Assembly (NCBI GenBank): GCA_050735975.1
Contig: JBOHVS010000217.1
Span: 1 to 40,636, forward strand
Source: DATMBL01 sp050735975
GTDB lineage: Bacteria > Desulfobacterota > Binatia > UBA9968
Reading direction: 5' to 3'
Length of the DNA stretch: 40,636 nt
Made by a program: the position numbers and the translations under genes. Below the pieces are notes generated by a model, which saw nothing but the letters and a program-made list of their open reading frames with translations, was not told the DNA's origin and ran no database searches. Shown piece by piece: positions 40,436 to 40,636 of the stretch (position 1 is its first letter; every line of letters begins with the position of its first letter).

Positions 40436-40576
40436 TTTTTCCAACAATTCCTTTGCTTCGCAAATTTCCTCCCAACCCTGCACCTCGATTCCTTCAGACA
40501 TCTCGCTTGGCTTCCGGGCTGCCTCGGCGAGCAAATCGAGCACTTCGTTGATTCTCTGGTCGAGTGATACTTCCAT
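40295..40576 (-). CDS. Small hypothetical protein, 3' part probably scrambled
   Basis: The product starts MEVSLDQRINEVLDLLAEAA and is charged and helical to about residue 48 (GWEEICEAKELLEKI). GAGGAG lies nine bases before this ATG; another ATG is at 40606. After about 40433 the frame overlaps, in antisense, the transposase remnant, and its sequence there (PLPCHVNQKLSRF) looks random. The likely story is a small gene whose end was replaced or interrupted. No function is assigned. Confidence 0.4.
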   Translation of the reverse strand: MEVSLDQRINEVLDLLAEAARKPSEMSEGIEVQGWEEICEAKELLEKIPFGRHIVPLPCHVNQKLSRFDPIDPPTAACQRLLRYSTLVRHHFH

Positions 40577-40636
40577 TGTTGGAATCTCCTCGTGACTCAT
40601 CTCCACTTACATCATGAAAAGACATCACGCATTGCC

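Overview
The window (about 55% GC, genes packed on both strands) looks like chromosome from an uncultured Gram-negative bacterium. A MlaC-type periplasmic protein, glutathione metabolism (GshB, GST), several signal-peptide proteins and the order cinA-thpR-recA-recX-alaS suggest a deltaproteobacterial-type or neighbouring lineage. This placement is an inference from gene content, not from a marker-gene tree.

Layout. (1) 1-10425, plus strand: a complex I operon nuoA(partial)-B-C-D-H-I-J-K-L-M-N, with no nuoE, nuoF or nuoG. (2) 10608-11977: a lone MlaC-like protein, and a GST on the minus strand. (3) 12247-16911, plus strand: a proteostasis block of groES-groEL with a clean terminator, a DnaJ-like protein with half the usual zinc centre, a CbpM/HspR-like regulator and an HtrA protease. 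(4) 16947-24561, minus strand: phoH, yjbQ, alaS, recX, recA, thpR and cinA, a DNA repair and translation-quality block. (5) 24885-26279: an M23 envelope peptidase. (6) 26382-33698, minus strand: a tight run of VKOR-thioredoxin fusion, exported rhodanese, queC, DUF58, a BatA-like protein and a two-VWA membrane protein. (7) 33808-37117, minus strand: an envelope copper/redox cluster with two SCO1-like proteins, a DUF4382-like protein, a Cox11-like protein and an exported methyltransferase. (8) 37341-39135, plus strand: a zinc-ribbon RDD membrane protein, gshB and tRNA-Phe. (9) 39404 to the end: an accessory patch with a VapC/Phd-type toxin-antitoxin pair, its likely operator, and a transposase remnant abutting a small hypothetical gene.

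The most interesting item is the exported rhodanese at 32374-32826. Its frame is interrupted by one TGA exactly where the first (catalytic) cysteine of a Cys-x-Cys-Pro-His motif is expected. After the TGA the frame continues as a normal rhodanese C-terminus to a TAG. The RNA directly downstream of the TGA can fold into a bacterial SECIS-like hairpin whose three-base apical loop begins with G at the 23rd base after UGA. This is a strong candidate selenocysteine rhodanese, translationally overlapped with a VKOR-thioredoxin disulfide-forming protein. Annotation pipelines would truncate it at 104 residues.

Other points: RecX homology extends upstream of any normal start codon; the Cox11-like protein has lost the CFCF copper motif; the DnaJ has two rather than four CxxCxGxG motifs; and degenerate dispersed repeats sit in several intergenic spaces.
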